Source of the DNA: Parerythrobacter lutipelagi
GTDB taxonomy: Bacteria > Pseudomonadota > Alphaproteobacteria > Sphingomonadales > Sphingomonadaceae
Direction: 5' to 3'
Length of the DNA stretch: 64,000 nucleotides
Assembly: GCF_005434975.1 (NCBI RefSeq)
Contig: NZ_SKCJ01000002.1
Coordinates: 620,001-684,000, forward strand
Positions within the stretch are counted from its first letter, which is position 1. Every line of letters starts with the position of its first letter. The translations under genes and the position numbers were made by a program. Below the pieces are notes generated by a model. That model had not been told where the DNA came from. It did not search any database and was given only the letters and a program-made list of their open reading frames with translations. Positions 1-10,288 of this stretch are shown piece by piece.

Positions 1-1
1 G

Positions 2-778
2 AAGGCTGGCGGCACGGTTGCATTTGTCGACGCAGAGCACGCGCTGGACCCTGTCTATGCGAGGAAGCTCGGGGTCGATATTGACGAGCTTATCATCTCG
101 CAGCCCGACACGGGCGAACAGGCGCTCGAGATTACCGATACTCTGGTCCGCTCCAATGCGGTGGATGTGCTGGTGGTCGACTCGGTTGCCGCACTGGTCC
201 CGCGTGCGGAAATCGAAGGCGAAATGGGTGATAGCCATGTTGGCCTGCAGGCCCGCCTGATGAGCCAGTCGCTGCGCAAGCTGACCGGTTCGATCAACCG
301 CTCGAAATGCATGGTGATTTTCATCAACCAGCTGCGCATGAAGATTGGCGTGATGTACGGCAACCCGGAAACCACCACTGGCGGCAACGCGCTGAAGTTT
401 TACGCTTCGGTCCGCCTCGACATCCGCCGGATCGGCCAGATCAAGGACCGTGACGAAGTGGTGGGCAACTCGACCCGCGTCAAAGTGGTCAAGAACAAGG
501 TTGCTCCGCCGTTCAAGCAGGTCGAATTCGACATCATGTACGGCAAGGGCATTTCCAAGACCGGCGAAATCCTTGATCTCGGCGTCAAGGCCGGGTTGGT
601 CGAAAAGTCGGGTTCGTGGTTCTCCTATGACAGTGTCCGCATCGGGCAAGGCCGCGAAAACTCGAAGAGTTTCCTCGATGAGAACGTCGAGATGCGCGAC
701 AAATTGGAAGCCGCCATTCGCGGCCGCACCGATGAAGTCGCCGAAGAGATGATGGCAGGCCCTGACGCGGAGGACTGA
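2..778 (+). CDS. recA: Recombinase RecA (5' truncated by window edge)
   Basis: RecA forms ATP-dependent filaments on single-stranded DNA, drives homologous recombination and triggers LexA self-cleavage. The window opens just after the Walker A region: the frame from base 2 reads [17 protein letters not shown] and has about 258 codons before the stop, so roughly 85-90 N-terminal residues lie outside. Visible hallmarks are the Walker B-like strand [18 protein letters not shown], the L1/L2 DNA-binding region with [22 protein letters not shown], and the C-terminal domain ending in an acidic tail (GPDAED). A strong hairpin terminator follows, so recA is probably the last gene of its transcript. 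Confidence 0.98.
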   Translation, partial: KAGGTVAFVDAEHALDPVYARKLGVDIDELIISQPDTGEQALEITDTLVRSNAVDVLVVDSVAALVPRAEIEGEMGDSHVGLQARLMSQSLRKLTGSINRSKCMVIFINQLRMKIGVMYGNPETTTGGNALKFYASVRLDIRRIGQIKDRDEVVGNSTRVKVVKNKVAPPFKQVEFDIMYGKGISKTGEILDLGVKAGLVEKSGSWFSYDSVRIGQGRENSKSFLDENVEMRDKLEAAIRGRTDEVAEEMMAGPDAED

Positions 779-827
779 TCTCTCACTCTTCAAGCGGGCC
801 ATCCGTCCAGTCGGCCCGAATAAACGG

Positions 828-869
828 AAAACCGGCGCGAGCATCCAACTGGGGGCCGCGCCGGTTTTT
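828..869 (+). terminator. Intrinsic terminator of recA
   Basis: A 12-bp perfect stem (828-839 pairing with 857-868, AAAACCGGCGCG arms) ends in a T-run at 865-869, about 50 bases after the recA stop codon. Confidence 0.85.
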
Positions 870-976
870 CGTTGGTTGACTTGTCGTGTGCCGCAAACCC
901 ATAGAAGTAGCGATTTGCAACGGACGATCTGGCAGCAGCCAGAAAACCAATGCGGCCTGCACCGGTGGGATAGAAC

Positions 977-1807
977 ATGACGACAAAACTCGATTGGCAA
1001 GGGCGCGTCGGGCACAGCTGGGCTGCGGAATGGCGCCGGACCGATCGAAGTTTTGGCGGGCTGACAGAACATCTCTTGGGCAAAGCCAGGGCACGCTCGG
1101 TCTATCAGGCTCTGGATGTTGGCTGCGGGGCTGGCGAACTGTCCATGGCCATTGCCCGTGAGCACGCGATGGCCGAAGTTGTCGGCCTCGATGTCTCGCC
1201 GGAACTCATCGAAGTTGCCAAGGAAAGAGCCGGCTATCTCTCCAATCTCGACTTTGCCGAGGGCGATGCGGCGAACTGGGTGCGTGACGGATTTTCGCCG
1301 GACCTCCTTATGTCGCGTCATGGCCTGATGTTTTTCGAACAACCCGTGGCTGCATTTGCCCACCTTCGTTCGATCTGCGCACCGGCTGCACGGCTGGTCT
1401 TCTCGTGCTTCCGGAGTTTCGAAGAGAACCCGTGGGCCGAACGCGTGGCCGGTTGCTTGCCCGGCGGTACCTTCGTGCCGCCAGATCGCTTCTCTCCCGG
1501 CCCGTTTGCCTTTGCAGATCGCGCGCATGTCGAAGGCATTCTCCACGATGCGGGCTGGACGGAGATCATGTTCGAGCGGATCGACTATGCATTCATCGCG
1601 GGCGCCGGAGAAGATGCGGTGGGCGACGCGCTGGAATATTTCCAGACCATCGGGCCGGCGGCGCGTGCCGCAGCGGGGCTTGGTCCCGAAGACAAGTCGA
1701 GGTTCCTCGGCAGTCTTGGTCGATATCTGCGCCAGAATGATGACGGGGGCATTATTGCCTTGCGCGCAGGGGCATGGGTTGTGACCGCCAAGGCACCAAT
1801 GCAATAG
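977..1807 (+). CDS. Class I SAM-dependent methyltransferase, substrate unknown
   Basis: The 276-residue protein has the class I methyltransferase signature. Motif I is [12 protein letters not shown] (about residues 44-55), followed by an acidic post-I strand [18 protein letters not shown] later strand ([17 protein letters not shown]) resembles the family's motif II/III region. The ATG at 977 follows GTGGGATAGAAC, which supplies a weak GGGA ribosome site. The C-terminal half resembles the small-molecule methyltransferases next to UbiE/COQ5-like enzymes, but nothing identifies the acceptor. It stands alone between the recA terminator and alaS. The fold is secure; any more specific name would be a guess. 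Confidence 0.85.
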   Translation: MTTKLDWQGRVGHSWAAEWRRTDRSFGGLTEHLLGKARARSVYQALDVGCGAGELSMAIAREHAMAEVVGLDVSPELIEVAKERAGYLSNLDFAEGDAANWVRDGFSPDLLMSRHGLMFFEQPVAAFAHLRSICAPAARLVFSCFRSFEENPWAERVAGCLPGGTFVPPDRFSPGPFAFADRAHVEGILHDAGWTEIMFERIDYAFIAGAGEDAVGDALEYFQTIGPAARAAAGLGPEDKSRFLGSLGRYLRQNDDGGIIALRAGAWVVTAKAPMQ

Positions 1808-1898
1808 ACCAAAAACTGGACGCGGATCGCCAGGTCCGGCGACAGAGAGCGATTTAATCGACTTGTCGCACGGCGAGCGAAGCCTTAACTGCCCGACT

Positions 1899-4550
1899 AT
1901 GCAATCGACCAACGATATTCGCCGCTCGTTTCTGGATTTCTTCGCCGACGCGGAGCATCAAGTGGTGCCCAGCGCGCCGCTGGTACCCTACAACGACCCG
2001 ACCCTGATGTTCGTTAACGCCGGGATGGTCCCGTTCAAGAACATTTTCACCGGGCTCGAGGCCGCCCCGTCGCCGCGGGCGACCAGCAGCCAGAAGTGCG
2101 TGAGGGCTGGCGGCAAGCACAATGATCTCGACAATGTCGGTTATACCGCGCGGCATCATACGTTCTTCGAAATGCTCGGCAATTTCAGCTTCGGCGATTA
2201 TTTCAAGGAACAGGCGATCCTGAACGCATGGACGTTGCTGACGAAGGAATGGGGCCTGCCGGCTGACAGGCTGACGGTAACGATCTATCACACGGATGAC
2301 GAAGCCTTCGACCTGTGGCGCAAGATCTCCGGCTTGCCCGAAGAACGGATCATCCGCATTGCGACCAATGACAACTTCTGGTCGATGGGCGATACCGGGC
2401 CGTGCGGCCCGTGCAGTGAAATTTTTTACGATCACGGGGCGCACATTCCAGGCGGTCCGCCCGGATCGCCCGATGAAGACGGCGATCGCTTCATCGAAAT
2501 CTGGAATCTGGTTTTCATGCAGTTCGAGCAATCGGCCGACGGTTCGCGTGCCGATCTGCCGAAGCCGTCGATCGACACCGGCATGGGGCTGGAACGCATC
2601 GCAGCCGTCATGCAGGGGGTCCACGACAACTACGATACCGACACTTTCCGCAACCTGATAGAAGCTTCGGTGAGCCTGACAGGGGTCAAGGCAGCGGGTG
2701 CCAATCAGGCAAGCCATCGGGTCATCTCCGATCACCTGCGATCGACCAGTTTTCTGATGGCCGACGGGGTGCTCCCGTCGAACGAAGGGCGGGGCTATGT
2801 GCTTCGCCGGATCATGCGCCGCGCCATGCGGCACGCTCACCTGCTTGGTGCCAGCGAGCCGCTGATGCATCGCCTCGTGCCGGAACTCGTATCCGAAATG
2901 GGTCAGGCCTATCCTGAGCTCCAGCGCGGGCAGGCGCTGATTTCCGAAGTGCTCGAGCGGGAAGAGACGCAATTCCGGCGTACGCTCGACAAAGGCTTGC
3001 GTCTGCTTGACGAGGCCACTTCGGACATGGGCGACGGGGCCGAGCTCGACGGCGAAACCGCCTTCAAACTCTACGATACGTTTGGCTTCCCGTACGACCT
3101 GACCGAAGACGCCTTGCGGGCGCGCAATATCGGCGTCGACCGGGCCGGCTTCGATGAGGCGATGGCGCGTCAGAAAGCCGCAGCGCGCGCTGCATGGAAG
3201 GGATCGGGCGAAGCTGCGTCGGACGAAGTCTGGTTCGACCTTGCGGAGCGTGAAGGCAGCTCGGAGTTTACCGGCTATACCGCCACCAGCGGCGAAGGCC
3301 GGGTGGTCGCACTGGTCCGGGATAGTGCAGAAGTAACCAGCGCCGACGAGGGCCAGGAAGTCATCGTGCTGACCAACCAGACACCGTTTTATGGCGAAAG
3401 CGGCGGCCAGTCCGGCGATGTCGGCACTATCGCTACGCCGGAAGGCCTGAAGGTCACGGTGACAGACACGGCGAAGCCTTTGGGCCGGCTCCACGCCCAC
3501 AAGGCCAAGGTCGAAGCCGGAACGATCCGCACCGGGGACATCGTACATCTCGATGTCGATGTCGCCCGCCGGGACAAGATCCGCGCAAACCATTCGGCAA
3601 CGCATCTGGTTCATGCCGCGCTGCGCAACCGGCTTGGCGAGCATGTCACGCAAAAAGGCTCACTTGTTGCAGCAGACCGCTTGCGGTTCGATTTCTCGCA
3701 CCCCAAGCCCTTGAGTGACGAGGACATTGCGGCGATCGAAGCCGAAGTGAATGCGGAAATTCGCGCCAATGAAACGGTCAGCACGCGTCTGATGAGCCCG
3801 GATGAGGCGGTTGAAGCGGGCGCGGTGGCGCTGTTCGGCGAGAAATACGGTGACGAGGTCAGGGTGTTATCGATGGGCCGCACAGCCGGGGCGGGGCGCA
3901 ACTATTCGGTCGAATTATGCGGCGGGACCCATGTACGCGCCACGGGTGATATCGGGGTGTTCCGCATAATTTCGGAAAGCGCGGTTTCATCTGGTGTGCG
4001 GCGGATCGAAGCGTTGACGGGCGAAAGCGCCCGGCAGTGGCTCGTTGCTCGCGAAGATGCTCTCAAGGCGGCGGCGAGTGTTCTCAAGACTTCACCTGAC
4101 GATGTGCCGACACGGCTTTCCGCGCTCATGGAAGAGCGCAAGGCGCTTGAGAAAGAGCTCGCAGAGGCGCGCAAGCAATTCGCCCTCGGCGGAGGCGGTA
4201 GCGGCTCTTCCGCAGCTGTCGAAGAGGAGATCGGCGGTGTGAAGTTTTCCGGTCAGGTGCTTGACGGACTGAACCCGAAAGAACTGCGACCCCTGCTTGA
4301 TGACGCCAAGGCCAAGCTGGGCAGCGGCATAGCTGCAGCAGTCGCTGTTAATGACGGCAAGGCGGCCTTTGCAGTCGCGGTCACGGATGATCTGACAGAT
4401 CGTTTCAGCGCCGTTGAGCTTGTGCGTATCGGGGTGGAAGTCCTGGGCGGCAAGGGCGGCGGTGGCCGTGCTGACATGGCGCAAGGCGGCGGGCCGGACG
4501 GGTCGAAAGCTGACGACGCGATTGCAGCCGTAAAATCCGCTCTGGCCTGA
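1899..4550 (+). CDS. alaS: Alanyl-tRNA synthetase
   Basis: AlaS charges tRNA-Ala with alanine and edits mischarged Ser/Gly. From the ATG at 1899 ([15 protein letters not shown], the usual family N-terminus) the protein has 883 residues, normal for AlaS. A TTG 36 bases upstream in the same frame is a less likely start. The aminoacylation domain carries [18 protein letters not shown] and the motif 3 region. The editing domain has the zinc ligands H565 and H569 (HSATH) and C674/H678 (CGGTH). The C-terminal oligomerisation domain contains a Gly/Ser linker and a [16 protein letters not shown] segment. Next to recA this matches a gene order common in alphaproteobacteria. Confidence 0.98.
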   Translation: MQSTNDIRRSFLDFFADAEHQVVPSAPLVPYNDPTLMFVNAGMVPFKNIFTGLEAAPSPRATSSQKCVRAGGKHNDLDNVGYTARHHTFFEMLGNFSFGDYFKEQAILNAWTLLTKEWGLPADRLTVTIYHTDDEAFDLWRKISGLPEERIIRIATNDNFWSMGDTGPCGPCSEIFYDHGAHIPGGPPGSPDEDGDRFIEIWNLVFMQFEQSADGSRADLPKPSIDTGMGLERIAAVMQGVHDNYDTDTFRNLIEASVSLTGVKAAGANQASHRVISDHLRSTSFLMADGVLPSNEGRGYVLRRIMRRAMRHAHLLGASEPLMHRLVPELVSEMGQAYPELQRGQALISEVLEREETQFRRTLDKGLRLLDEATSDMGDGAELDGETAFKLYDTFGFPYDLTEDALRARNIGVDRAGFDEAMARQKAAARAAWKGSGEAASDEVWFDLAEREGSSEFTGYTATSGEGRVVALVRDSAEVTSADEGQEVIVLTNQTPFYGESGGQSGDVGTIATPEGLKVTVTDTAKPLGRLHAHKAKVEAGTIRTGDIVHLDVDVARRDKIRANHSATHLVHAALRNRLGEHVTQKGSLVAADRLRFDFSHPKPLSDEDIAAIEAEVNAEIRANETVSTRLMSPDEAVEAGAVALFGEKYGDEVRVLSMGRTAGAGRNYSVELCGGTHVRATGDIGVFRIISESAVSSGVRRIEALTGESARQWLVAREDALKAAASVLKTSPDDVPTRLSALMEERKALEKELAEARKQFALGGGGSGSSAAVEEEIGGVKFSGQVLDGLNPKELRPLLDDAKAKLGSGIAAAVAVNDGKAAFAVAVTDDLTDRFSAVELVRIGVEVLGGKGGGGRADMAQGGGPDGSKADDAIAAVKSALA

Positions 4551-4575
4551 GCCTGAACCTTCGCGATATTCCGGG

Positions 4576-4755
4576 TCAGGCGTTGGGCGTTGATTTGGTC
4601 ACGCCGCTCGATCCCGATCCCACGTCATACCCTTCGGTATCGGCAGGCGCGCCGCGCTTGTCGGTCGGGGCCTGGTCTTTCAGCGGTCCCTTTACATTCT
4701 GCGGCTTGAATTTCTCGTCATTCGAGGTCGGCTTGGTGGGGTCTGGGTTGCTCAT
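4576..4755 (-). CDS. Small hydrophilic protein of unknown function (59 aa)
   Basis: The 59-residue product (MSNPDPTKPTSNDEKF...) is polar, rich in Pro, Lys, Asp and Ser, and lacks a signal peptide or membrane segment, so it is probably disordered. The start is fixed by an AAGGAG Shine-Dalgarno (4761-4766) just upstream; an ATG seven codons earlier overlaps that site and is unlikely. It converges with alaS. Directly upstream is a close match to the EcfG stress promoter, which suggests a stress-response protein. That role is inference; I do not recognise the family. Confidence 0.65.
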   Translation of the reverse strand: MSNPDPTKPTSNDEKFKPQNVKGPLKDQAPTDKRGAPADTEGYDVGSGSSGVTKSTPNA

Positions 4756-4774
4756 GTCATCTCCTTGCTGTCTC

Positions 4775-4799
4775 AACGGGTGACAACCAGGAAAGGTCC
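4775..4799 (-). promoter_or_regulatory. EcfG-like general stress promoter (one mismatch)
   Basis: On the minus strand GGACC (4799-4795) is followed after exactly 16 bases by CGTT (4778-4775). The alphaproteobacterial EcfG consensus is GGAAC-N16/17-CGTT, so there is one mismatch. The predicted transcript would start a few bases before the AAGGAG of the 59-aa gene, giving a very short leader. Confidence 0.4.
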
Positions 4800-4805
4800 G
4801 AGAAA

Positions 4806-6560
4806 TCAGCTGTCTGCGTTACTCGTGCGCAGCTTGGGCCGATAATCGAGAGCGCCGTCCTTCTCGATCTGGGCGCGGAATTCGTCGCGCTTTTCGTGGA
4901 TCGAGGCGATTACCGGCCCCATGGCAACGCCGATATCGACCAACACGGCTTCGGACAGCTGGAGCGAGCTTTCCAGCGTCTCGGGAACGGCATGGCTCGC
5001 GCCGGCGCGGTATAGCTCTGCAGCGTGCTGCGTGTCACGGGCGCGCGCCACAATCAGCAGATCAGGATGGTCCTTGCGCAATTTCCGCGTGAGACGTTCA
5101 GCCAGGATCGGTTCGTCCATGGTCAGGACCACCGCAGGTGATCGTTCGATGCCGAGGCGGTTCATCGCGTCGCCTCGCGCAGCATCGCCGAAGGTGGCGC
5201 GGTAACCTTTCCGCTTGGCGGATTCGATCAGGTCTGCATCGCTGTCGATGGCGATGTAGGGCTTGTCATGCGCATCGAGCATCTGAGCAATCAGCCGGCC
5301 CACACGGCCCGCGCCGATGATGATGACGGGTTGCTCGCTGTCATCAGGGGTTTCGACCACTGGCGCGGGTTCGACGCGCCGCGCGATTATGCGCCCCAGT
5401 CTGGCCAGCACGGGGGTGACGGTCAATCCGATTGCGGTGACGATCTGCCAGAACTGCGCGGTCCCGGGCTGGATCAGCAAGGCCGCGCTCGCTGCTGCCA
5501 TCACGATCAGCGTCGTTTCCGAAGGGCTCGCCATGAGAATGCCGGTTTCCGCCGCCGTACTGCGCCGCGCACCCATCATGCGAAGCAGGAAGCCGGTCAC
5601 GAAGGCCTTGAATACGAGGACCAGAACCACCGCGGTCATGATCGACCAGACATTCTCCCAGATGGTCAGCAGGTCGATGCTCATGCCGACGGTGATCAGG
5701 AAGATACCGAGGGCAAGCCCCTTGAACGGCTCGATGATGCCTTCGACTTCGGAGTGGTATTCGGTTTCTGCGATCAGCAGACCCGCGATCAGCGCGCCGA
5801 CAATCGGCGACAACCCGACCACGGCAGTAGCAAGGCTGGACGCGATGACCACCAGCAGACTGGCGGCGAGAAACAGTTCGGGGCTCTTGGTCCGCGCGGC
5901 CTGGGCGAACAGGCGGGGCAGGGCGATGCGCCCGATTACCATCATCGCAAGCACAACCAGCCCGCCTTGCCACAGCGTTTCGACGAGGCCTTCCCAGCCG
6001 CCTGCGGCATTGGGTGCCATCGCGCCGAGGACGAAGATGATCGGAACGATCATGATGTCTTCGAACAACAGCATCGACAGGGCTGCGCGACCGACTGGGG
6101 ATTGCGTCCCGGCAATCGGCAGCACGATGGCTGTCGAGGAAAATGCCAGAGCAAAGCCAAGCGCTATTGCGCCGGTCCAGTATTGCCCCATCATCGACAG
6201 GACTGTCGCCGCAATGGAGCCGATGATCAGCAATTCGAGCGCGCCCAGCCCGAAGACGAGTTTCCGCAATTGCCACAATCGCTTGAACGACAGTTCCAGC
6301 CCGATTGTAAACAGCAGCAGGATTATCCCGAACTCGGCATAGGGGGCGAGAGCTTCTGGGTCGGTGATCGTCACATGCGACAGCCAGGGATACTCGTATA
6401 CGAGCTTCCCCAGTCCAAACGGGCCAACAGCGACACCGATCAGGATGAAGCCGATGATCGGGGTGATCTTGACGCGCGTAAAGACAGGGATGACCAGCCC
6501 GGCAGCGCCGAGGATCACCAATGCATCGCCCATCGAGGAAGTGTCGAGCTCGCCCGCCAT
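4806..6560 (-). CDS. CPA2-family monovalent cation:proton antiporter with RCK domain (Kef/YbaL type)
   Basis: This inner-membrane antiporter exchanges K+ (or Na+) for protons under nucleotide/redox control. Of 584 residues, about the first 390 form the multi-spanning exchanger domain, with runs such as FGIILLLFTIGLELSF and IVGALIAGLLIAETEYHSEVEG that are typical of CPA2. From about residue 412 there is a cytosolic Rossmann RCK/TrkA-N domain with the dinucleotide motif IIIGAGRVGR and an acidic D-x-D at the end of the second strand. The protein ends in a short charged tail. Ion specificity cannot be read from sequence, so no Kef letter is assigned. It appears to be a single-gene unit. Confidence 0.92.
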   Translation of the reverse strand: MAGELDTSSMGDALVILGAAGLVIPVFTRVKITPIIGFILIGVAVGPFGLGKLVYEYPWLSHVTITDPEALAPYAEFGIILLLFTIGLELSFKRLWQLRKLVFGLGALELLIIGSIAATVLSMMGQYWTGAIALGFALAFSSTAIVLPIAGTQSPVGRAALSMLLFEDIMIVPIIFVLGAMAPNAAGGWEGLVETLWQGGLVVLAMMVIGRIALPRLFAQAARTKSPELFLAASLLVVIASSLATAVVGLSPIVGALIAGLLIAETEYHSEVEGIIEPFKGLALGIFLITVGMSIDLLTIWENVWSIMTAVVLVLVFKAFVTGFLLRMMGARRSTAAETGILMASPSETTLIVMAAASAALLIQPGTAQFWQIVTAIGLTVTPVLARLGRIIARRVEPAPVVETPDDSEQPVIIIGAGRVGRLIAQMLDAHDKPYIAIDSDADLIESAKRKGYRATFGDAARGDAMNRLGIERSPAVVLTMDEPILAERLTRKLRKDHPDLLIVARARDTQHAAELYRAGASHAVPETLESSLQLSEAVLVDIGVAMGPVIASIHEKRDEFRAQIEKDGALDYRPKLRTSNADS

Positions 6561-6610
6561 AATCTTCCGCCTATCGCGCCGCGCCGCTTATGTCACGCGG
6601 CTATGATGGC

Positions 6611-8275
6611 TTATCCGCCTCCACTGCCCGGGCCGCCGAGCGGGGCGCGGCGGGGTCTGGTCTTGCCAGGATGCTCACCGGCTTCATCCCATTCGATACG
6701 GTACAGATCGAAGCGCCGGTCAGCGAGGTTGCGCACTGTCCCTTCGGCGCGCGCCCACTGCAAATCGGCGAGGTTGATATCGCTGATCGTCAGCGTCTCG
6801 ACATTCTCGCTCGCCTCGGCGGCGATCCCGTCTCGGGCAAACGGGAAATCGCACGGTGTAAGGATGCAGCTTTGCGCGTATTGAATGTCCATATTGCCGA
6901 CGTTGGGCAAATTACCGACATTGCCGGACATGACCACGAAACACTGGTTTTCGATCGCCCGTGCCTGCGCGCAATAGCGCACGCGAAGGTATCCCTGCCG
7001 ACTGTCGGTGCAGAAAGGCACAAAAATGATCCGTGCGCCTTCGTCTGCCAGGCGGCGGGAAAGCTCCGGAAATTCGCTGTCGTAGCAAATCTGGACCCCG
7101 ATCGGACCGCAATCGGTCTGGATCACATCGATCGTGTCGCCGCCCTTGATATTCCACCAGTAACGCTCGTTCGGAGTGGGGTGGATCTTCTCCTGTTCGT
7201 GGACCGATCCGTCGCGCAGGCAGACATAGGCGATATTGTGAATGTCGCCATCATCCATCCGCGTCGGATGCGATCCGGCGATGATGTTGATGTTGAAGCG
7301 CATCGCCATATCGCTGATGTCGGCCTTCAACCTAGGTGTGTATTCGGACAGGCGCTCGATTGCCTCGACCGGAGACAATTCCTTCTCTTCGAAGCTCAAC
7401 AGCTGAAGCGTGAAGAGTTCCGGAAAGACTATGAAGTCAGCCTCGTAATCACTTGCAACATCGACGAAATACCGGATGTTCCCCATGAAATCGTCATAGT
7501 CGGTGACTGCGCGCGCCTGAAGCTGGCAGGTGGCCACACGCACCGCTTCCACCCCGCGCGGCAGGCGCTTTTTGACCGGCTGGTCGCGCTCGACATAGGG
7601 GTTGCGCCAGACCATCATCACCGCATTGCCTTCGGACGCCTTGTCTTCCGGCAGGTAGTTCTCGAGGATGCGCTCGGGCTCGAAACCATTGGCAAGTTGA
7701 AAGCGCAGGACCGGATCGTGAATCTTGCCGGCCAGCACCTGGTCCAGATAATCCTGCGGACTTTCGACCTTGCGCTTGCGCCGTTTGTAATTCGGCATCC
7801 GGCCGCCAAACACGATCCCGGTCAGTTCGCGATCTTCTGCCAGTGCGCGGCGTTCTTCGTACAAGCGGCGGCCAATGCGGACACCGCGAACCTTGGGGTC
7901 GACGCACATCTCATAGCCATACAGCCAGTCGCCCGTCGGATCGTGGCGGCTGCCATAACCATTGCCTGAAATTTCGTCCCAATCGTGGTCTGCGAAAACC
8001 ACCGGTTCGGGCAATTGCATCGATGCACAATAACCGACGACATCCTCATCGAGCAGCGCGACGAAGCATCCTTCGGGAAAATTGTTGATCTGACCGCGAA
8101 TCTCGCCCTGAGTGTAGGGCGGCAATTCGGTGTAGGCACGGCGGACCAACGCGGAAATTCCGCGCACGTCCTTCATCATGGCGTTTCTGATTTCCAGCCG
8201 CCGGGCGCCGAATTTCTCGGCGGCCGGCTTGCGGCGTGCCGGCCGCTTGGCCGGTTTCTGTCCCTGTCGGGTCAT
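6611..8275 (-). CDS. Bifunctional GNAT acetyltransferase / carbon-nitrogen hydrolase fusion
   Basis: The 554-residue protein joins two enzymes. Residues ~25-225 are a GNAT N-acetyltransferase domain with the acetyl-CoA loop region VRGVRIGRRLYEERR. Residues ~243-520 are a nitrilase-superfamily amidohydrolase with the complete triad E286 (FPELF), K363 (EKIHPTP) and C397 (QICYDSEFPE). A Lys/Arg-rich tail of about 20 residues precedes the GNAT domain. The same fusion occurs widely in proteobacteria without a settled substrate. The start codon overlaps the stop of the upstream metallopeptidase-like gene (TAATG at 8273-8277), indicating translational coupling. The two domains presumably act in sequence on one amide or amine metabolite, which is inference. 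Confidence 0.92.
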   Translation of the reverse strand: MTRQGQKPAKRPARRKPAAEKFGARRLEIRNAMMKDVRGISALVRRAYTELPPYTQGEIRGQINNFPEGCFVALLDEDVVGYCASMQLPEPVVFADHDWDEISGNGYGSRHDPTGDWLYGYEMCVDPKVRGVRIGRRLYEERRALAEDRELTGIVFGGRMPNYKRRKRKVESPQDYLDQVLAGKIHDPVLRFQLANGFEPERILENYLPEDKASEGNAVMMVWRNPYVERDQPVKKRLPRGVEAVRVATCQLQARAVTDYDDFMGNIRYFVDVASDYEADFIVFPELFTLQLLSFEEKELSPVEAIERLSEYTPRLKADISDMAMRFNINIIAGSHPTRMDDGDIHNIAYVCLRDGSVHEQEKIHPTPNERYWWNIKGGDTIDVIQTDCGPIGVQICYDSEFPELSRRLADEGARIIFVPFCTDSRQGYLRVRYCAQARAIENQCFVVMSGNVGNLPNVGNMDIQYAQSCILTPCDFPFARDGIAAEASENVETLTISDINLADLQWARAEGTVRNLADRRFDLYRIEWDEAGEHPGKTRPRRAPLGGPGSGGG

Positions 8276-8901
8276 TAATGCTCCTGCATAAATAGATCGT
8301 CGACCGATTCGCCATTGTCGGCGAGGATTTCGGCGACGCGGATGCGTCCGTGGTAATAAATGAGCGCCGGATGATCGGTTCCGCTACGCTTGAGGTCGGC
8401 TGCCTGTTTTTCCGAAAGCGCGCTTTCGCCAGCTACGTAGTCGCAGTAGCCTTCGACCTTCCACTGCGGAAAACCGATCGAGCTCAAGATGCCGAACCGG
8501 CGGCGGATCAAGCCGTGGGTGAATTCATGAGCAAGCACGGCCCCCAGCGTGCGTTCCCCACCGATGGATTGGATGGTTCCGGTTTCAGGATCGGCCTTGT
8601 TGACCACAACCGCAGAATTGAGGGGCCGGGTGATAGCAAGCGAACGCGAGGAGCTGATCGCTAGCCATTGCCAACGCCATCCCCCGTCGGTGATGAAAAT
8701 CGGGCGAGCTTCAGCTTGAGAGGCAAGGAGCGTTGTCGCCATCCTCTCCTGCACCGTTCTTACGCTCTTCTGCAGCATGGCTGCGTCGAGCGGTTTCTCC
8801 GAATGAACGGTTCCGATCTCGGTTTCCACCGAATGCGGAAACGCCAGCAATTGCGGCGCCATCACTGGCGAGGCTAGAATCATAAGGGCCGCACCGAGCA
8901 A
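8275..8901 (-). CDS. Membrane-anchored HExxH metallopeptidase-like protein
   Basis: An N-terminal hydrophobic segment (about residues 1-20) is followed by a soluble domain with HEFTH at 125-129 and a possible third zinc ligand E150 in WKVEGYCDY. This gluzincin-like layout is typical of peptidase-MA-like proteins. The length is 208 residues from a TTG at 8901; an ATG at 8883 is an alternative. The reading frame stays open further upstream into the icd 3' end ([11 protein letters not shown]), so a longer N-terminus through a non-canonical start cannot be excluded. Translation is coupled to the downstream GNAT-nitrilase gene by a one-base stop/start overlap. No substrate can be proposed. Confidence 0.75.
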   Translation of the reverse strand: MLGAALMILASPVMAPQLLAFPHSVETEIGTVHSEKPLDAAMLQKSVRTVQERMATTLLASQAEARPIFITDGGWRWQWLAISSSRSLAITRPLNSAVVVNKADPETGTIQSIGGERTLGAVLAHEFTHGLIRRRFGILSSIGFPQWKVEGYCDYVAGESALSEKQAADLKRSGTDHPALIYYHGRIRVAEILADNGESVDDLFMQEH

Positions 8902-8933
8902 AAACCCGATGCGGCCCCCTGAAAGCTTGCGGA

Positions 8934-10154
8934 TCAGGCCCAGCTGGCCATTTCCTTTTCGAGATTGTTCACAATCGCTTCGAAGAACTGTTCGGTGGTG
9001 AGCCAGTTCTGCTTCGGACCGATGAGCAAGGCGAGATCCTTGGTCATCTGACCGCTCTCGACCGTTTCGATGCAGACCCGTTCGAGCGTCTCAGCAAATT
9101 TCACCACGTCGGGCGTGTCGTCGAATTTGCCGCGATACATCAGGCCGCGAGTCCAGGCGAAGATGCTGGCGATCGGGTTGGTCGAGGTTGCCTTGCCCTG
9201 CTCGTGCTGGCGGAAGTGGCGGGTGACTGTGCCGTGCGCAGCTTCCGCCTCGACTGTCTTGCCATCGGGTGTCATCAGGACAGACGTCATCAGGCCGAGC
9301 GAGCCGAAGCCCTGCGCGATCGTGTCCGACTGCACGTCACCGTCGTAGTTCTTGCAGGCCCAGACGAATTTGCCGTTCCACTTCATCGCCGCGGCGACCA
9401 TGTCGTCAATCAGGCGGTGTTCGTAGTGGATTCCGGCTTTCTCGAACTTGTCCTTGAATTCCGCTTCGTAGATTTCTTCGAACAGGTCTTTGAAACGGCC
9501 ATCGTATTTCTTGAGGATGGTGTTCTTGGTCGACAGGTAAACCGGCCAGCCGCGATCGAGGCCGTAATTCATGCTGGCGCGAGCGAAGTCACGAATCGAC
9601 TGGTCGAGGTTGTACATCGCCATGGCAACGCCCGGGGCTTCGAATTCGAACACGTCCAGATCGATGTTCTTGCCGTCAGCGCCCTCAAATACCAGGCGCA
9701 GCTTGCCGGCACCGGGAATCAGCGTGTCGGTGGCGCGATACTGGTCACCAAAGGCATGGCGGCCAACCACGATCGGATCGGTCCATCCCGGCACAAGGCG
9801 CGGAACATTGTCGATCACGATCGGCTCGCGGAAAACCACCCCGCCCAGAATGTTGCGGATCGTACCATTGGGGCTGCGCCACATCTGCTTGAGACCGAAT
9901 TCCTCAACCCGGGCTTCATCCGGAGTGATTGTGGCGCATTTGACGCCCACGCCGTGTTCCTTGATCGCATTGGCCGCATCGATGGTGATCTGGTCATCGG
10001 ATGCATCGCGGCCTTCGATCGAGAGGTCGTAATACTTCAGGTCGACATCGAGATAGGGCAGGATCAGCCGTTCGCGGATCCACTGCCAGATGATCTTCGT
10101 CATTTCGTCGCCATCGAGTTCGACGACCGGGTTCTTGACCTGAATTTTCTGCAT
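8934..10154 (-). CDS. icd: NADP-dependent isocitrate dehydrogenase (homodimeric, eukaryotic-like type)
   Basis: The enzyme oxidatively decarboxylates isocitrate to 2-oxoglutarate in the TCA cycle, making NADPH. The 406-residue protein opens with [21 protein letters not shown], characteristic of the eukaryote/alphaproteobacterium-type NADP-IDH rather than the E. coli type. It carries the substrate motif [27 protein letters not shown] and the metal/cofactor segment [17 protein letters not shown]. The ATG at 10154 follows purine-rich GAAAGAGGCAACAGG. It precedes the HExxH/GNAT-nitrilase pair by 32 bases on the same strand, with a long-loop hairpin (8886-8917) between them that may reduce readthrough. 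Confidence 0.97.
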   Translation of the reverse strand: MQKIQVKNPVVELDGDEMTKIIWQWIRERLILPYLDVDLKYYDLSIEGRDASDDQITIDAANAIKEHGVGVKCATITPDEARVEEFGLKQMWRSPNGTIRNILGGVVFREPIVIDNVPRLVPGWTDPIVVGRHAFGDQYRATDTLIPGAGKLRLVFEGADGKNIDLDVFEFEAPGVAMAMYNLDQSIRDFARASMNYGLDRGWPVYLSTKNTILKKYDGRFKDLFEEIYEAEFKDKFEKAGIHYEHRLIDDMVAAAMKWNGKFVWACKNYDGDVQSDTIAQGFGSLGLMTSVLMTPDGKTVEAEAAHGTVTRHFRQHEQGKATSTNPIASIFAWTRGLMYRGKFDDTPDVVKFAETLERVCIETVESGQMTKDLALLIGPKQNWLTTEQFFEAIVNNLEKEMASWA

Positions 10155-10251
10155 GATTGCCTGTTGCCTCTTTCGGGGAAAATCGTTGCGCGCGCTTTAG
10201 CAGAGGAGGGCGGAGGCGCAAGGGAGGGGCGGGAACGGAAAGGCAGGTACG

Positions 10252-10276
10252 AAAAAGCCCGCCGGTGAGGGCGGGC
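10252..10276 (-). terminator. Intrinsic terminator downstream of tRNA-Val
   Basis: On the minus strand a 7-bp stem GCCCGCC/GGCGGGC (10270-10276 with 10257-10263) is followed by five T residues (10256-10252), 13 bases after the tRNA CCA end. Confidence 0.75.
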
Positions 10277-10288
10277 CTGTCGTCTCGA

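Noticed and set aside
1854-3653. A 599-codon open frame on the minus strand opposite alaS
   Set aside because: It is the antisense shadow of a GC-rich, well-conserved gene; the composition is Arg/His/Gly-rich without any family motif, and alaS on the plus strand is certain.
5268-6884. A 538-codon plus-strand open frame over the antiporter gene
   Set aside because: Very His/Gln/Arg-rich, spans the antiporter and runs into the next gene, with no start context; a typical high-GC shadow.
6590-7969. A 459-codon plus-strand frame opposite the GNAT-nitrilase gene
   Set aside because: Shadow of a protein with intact catalytic residues on the other strand.
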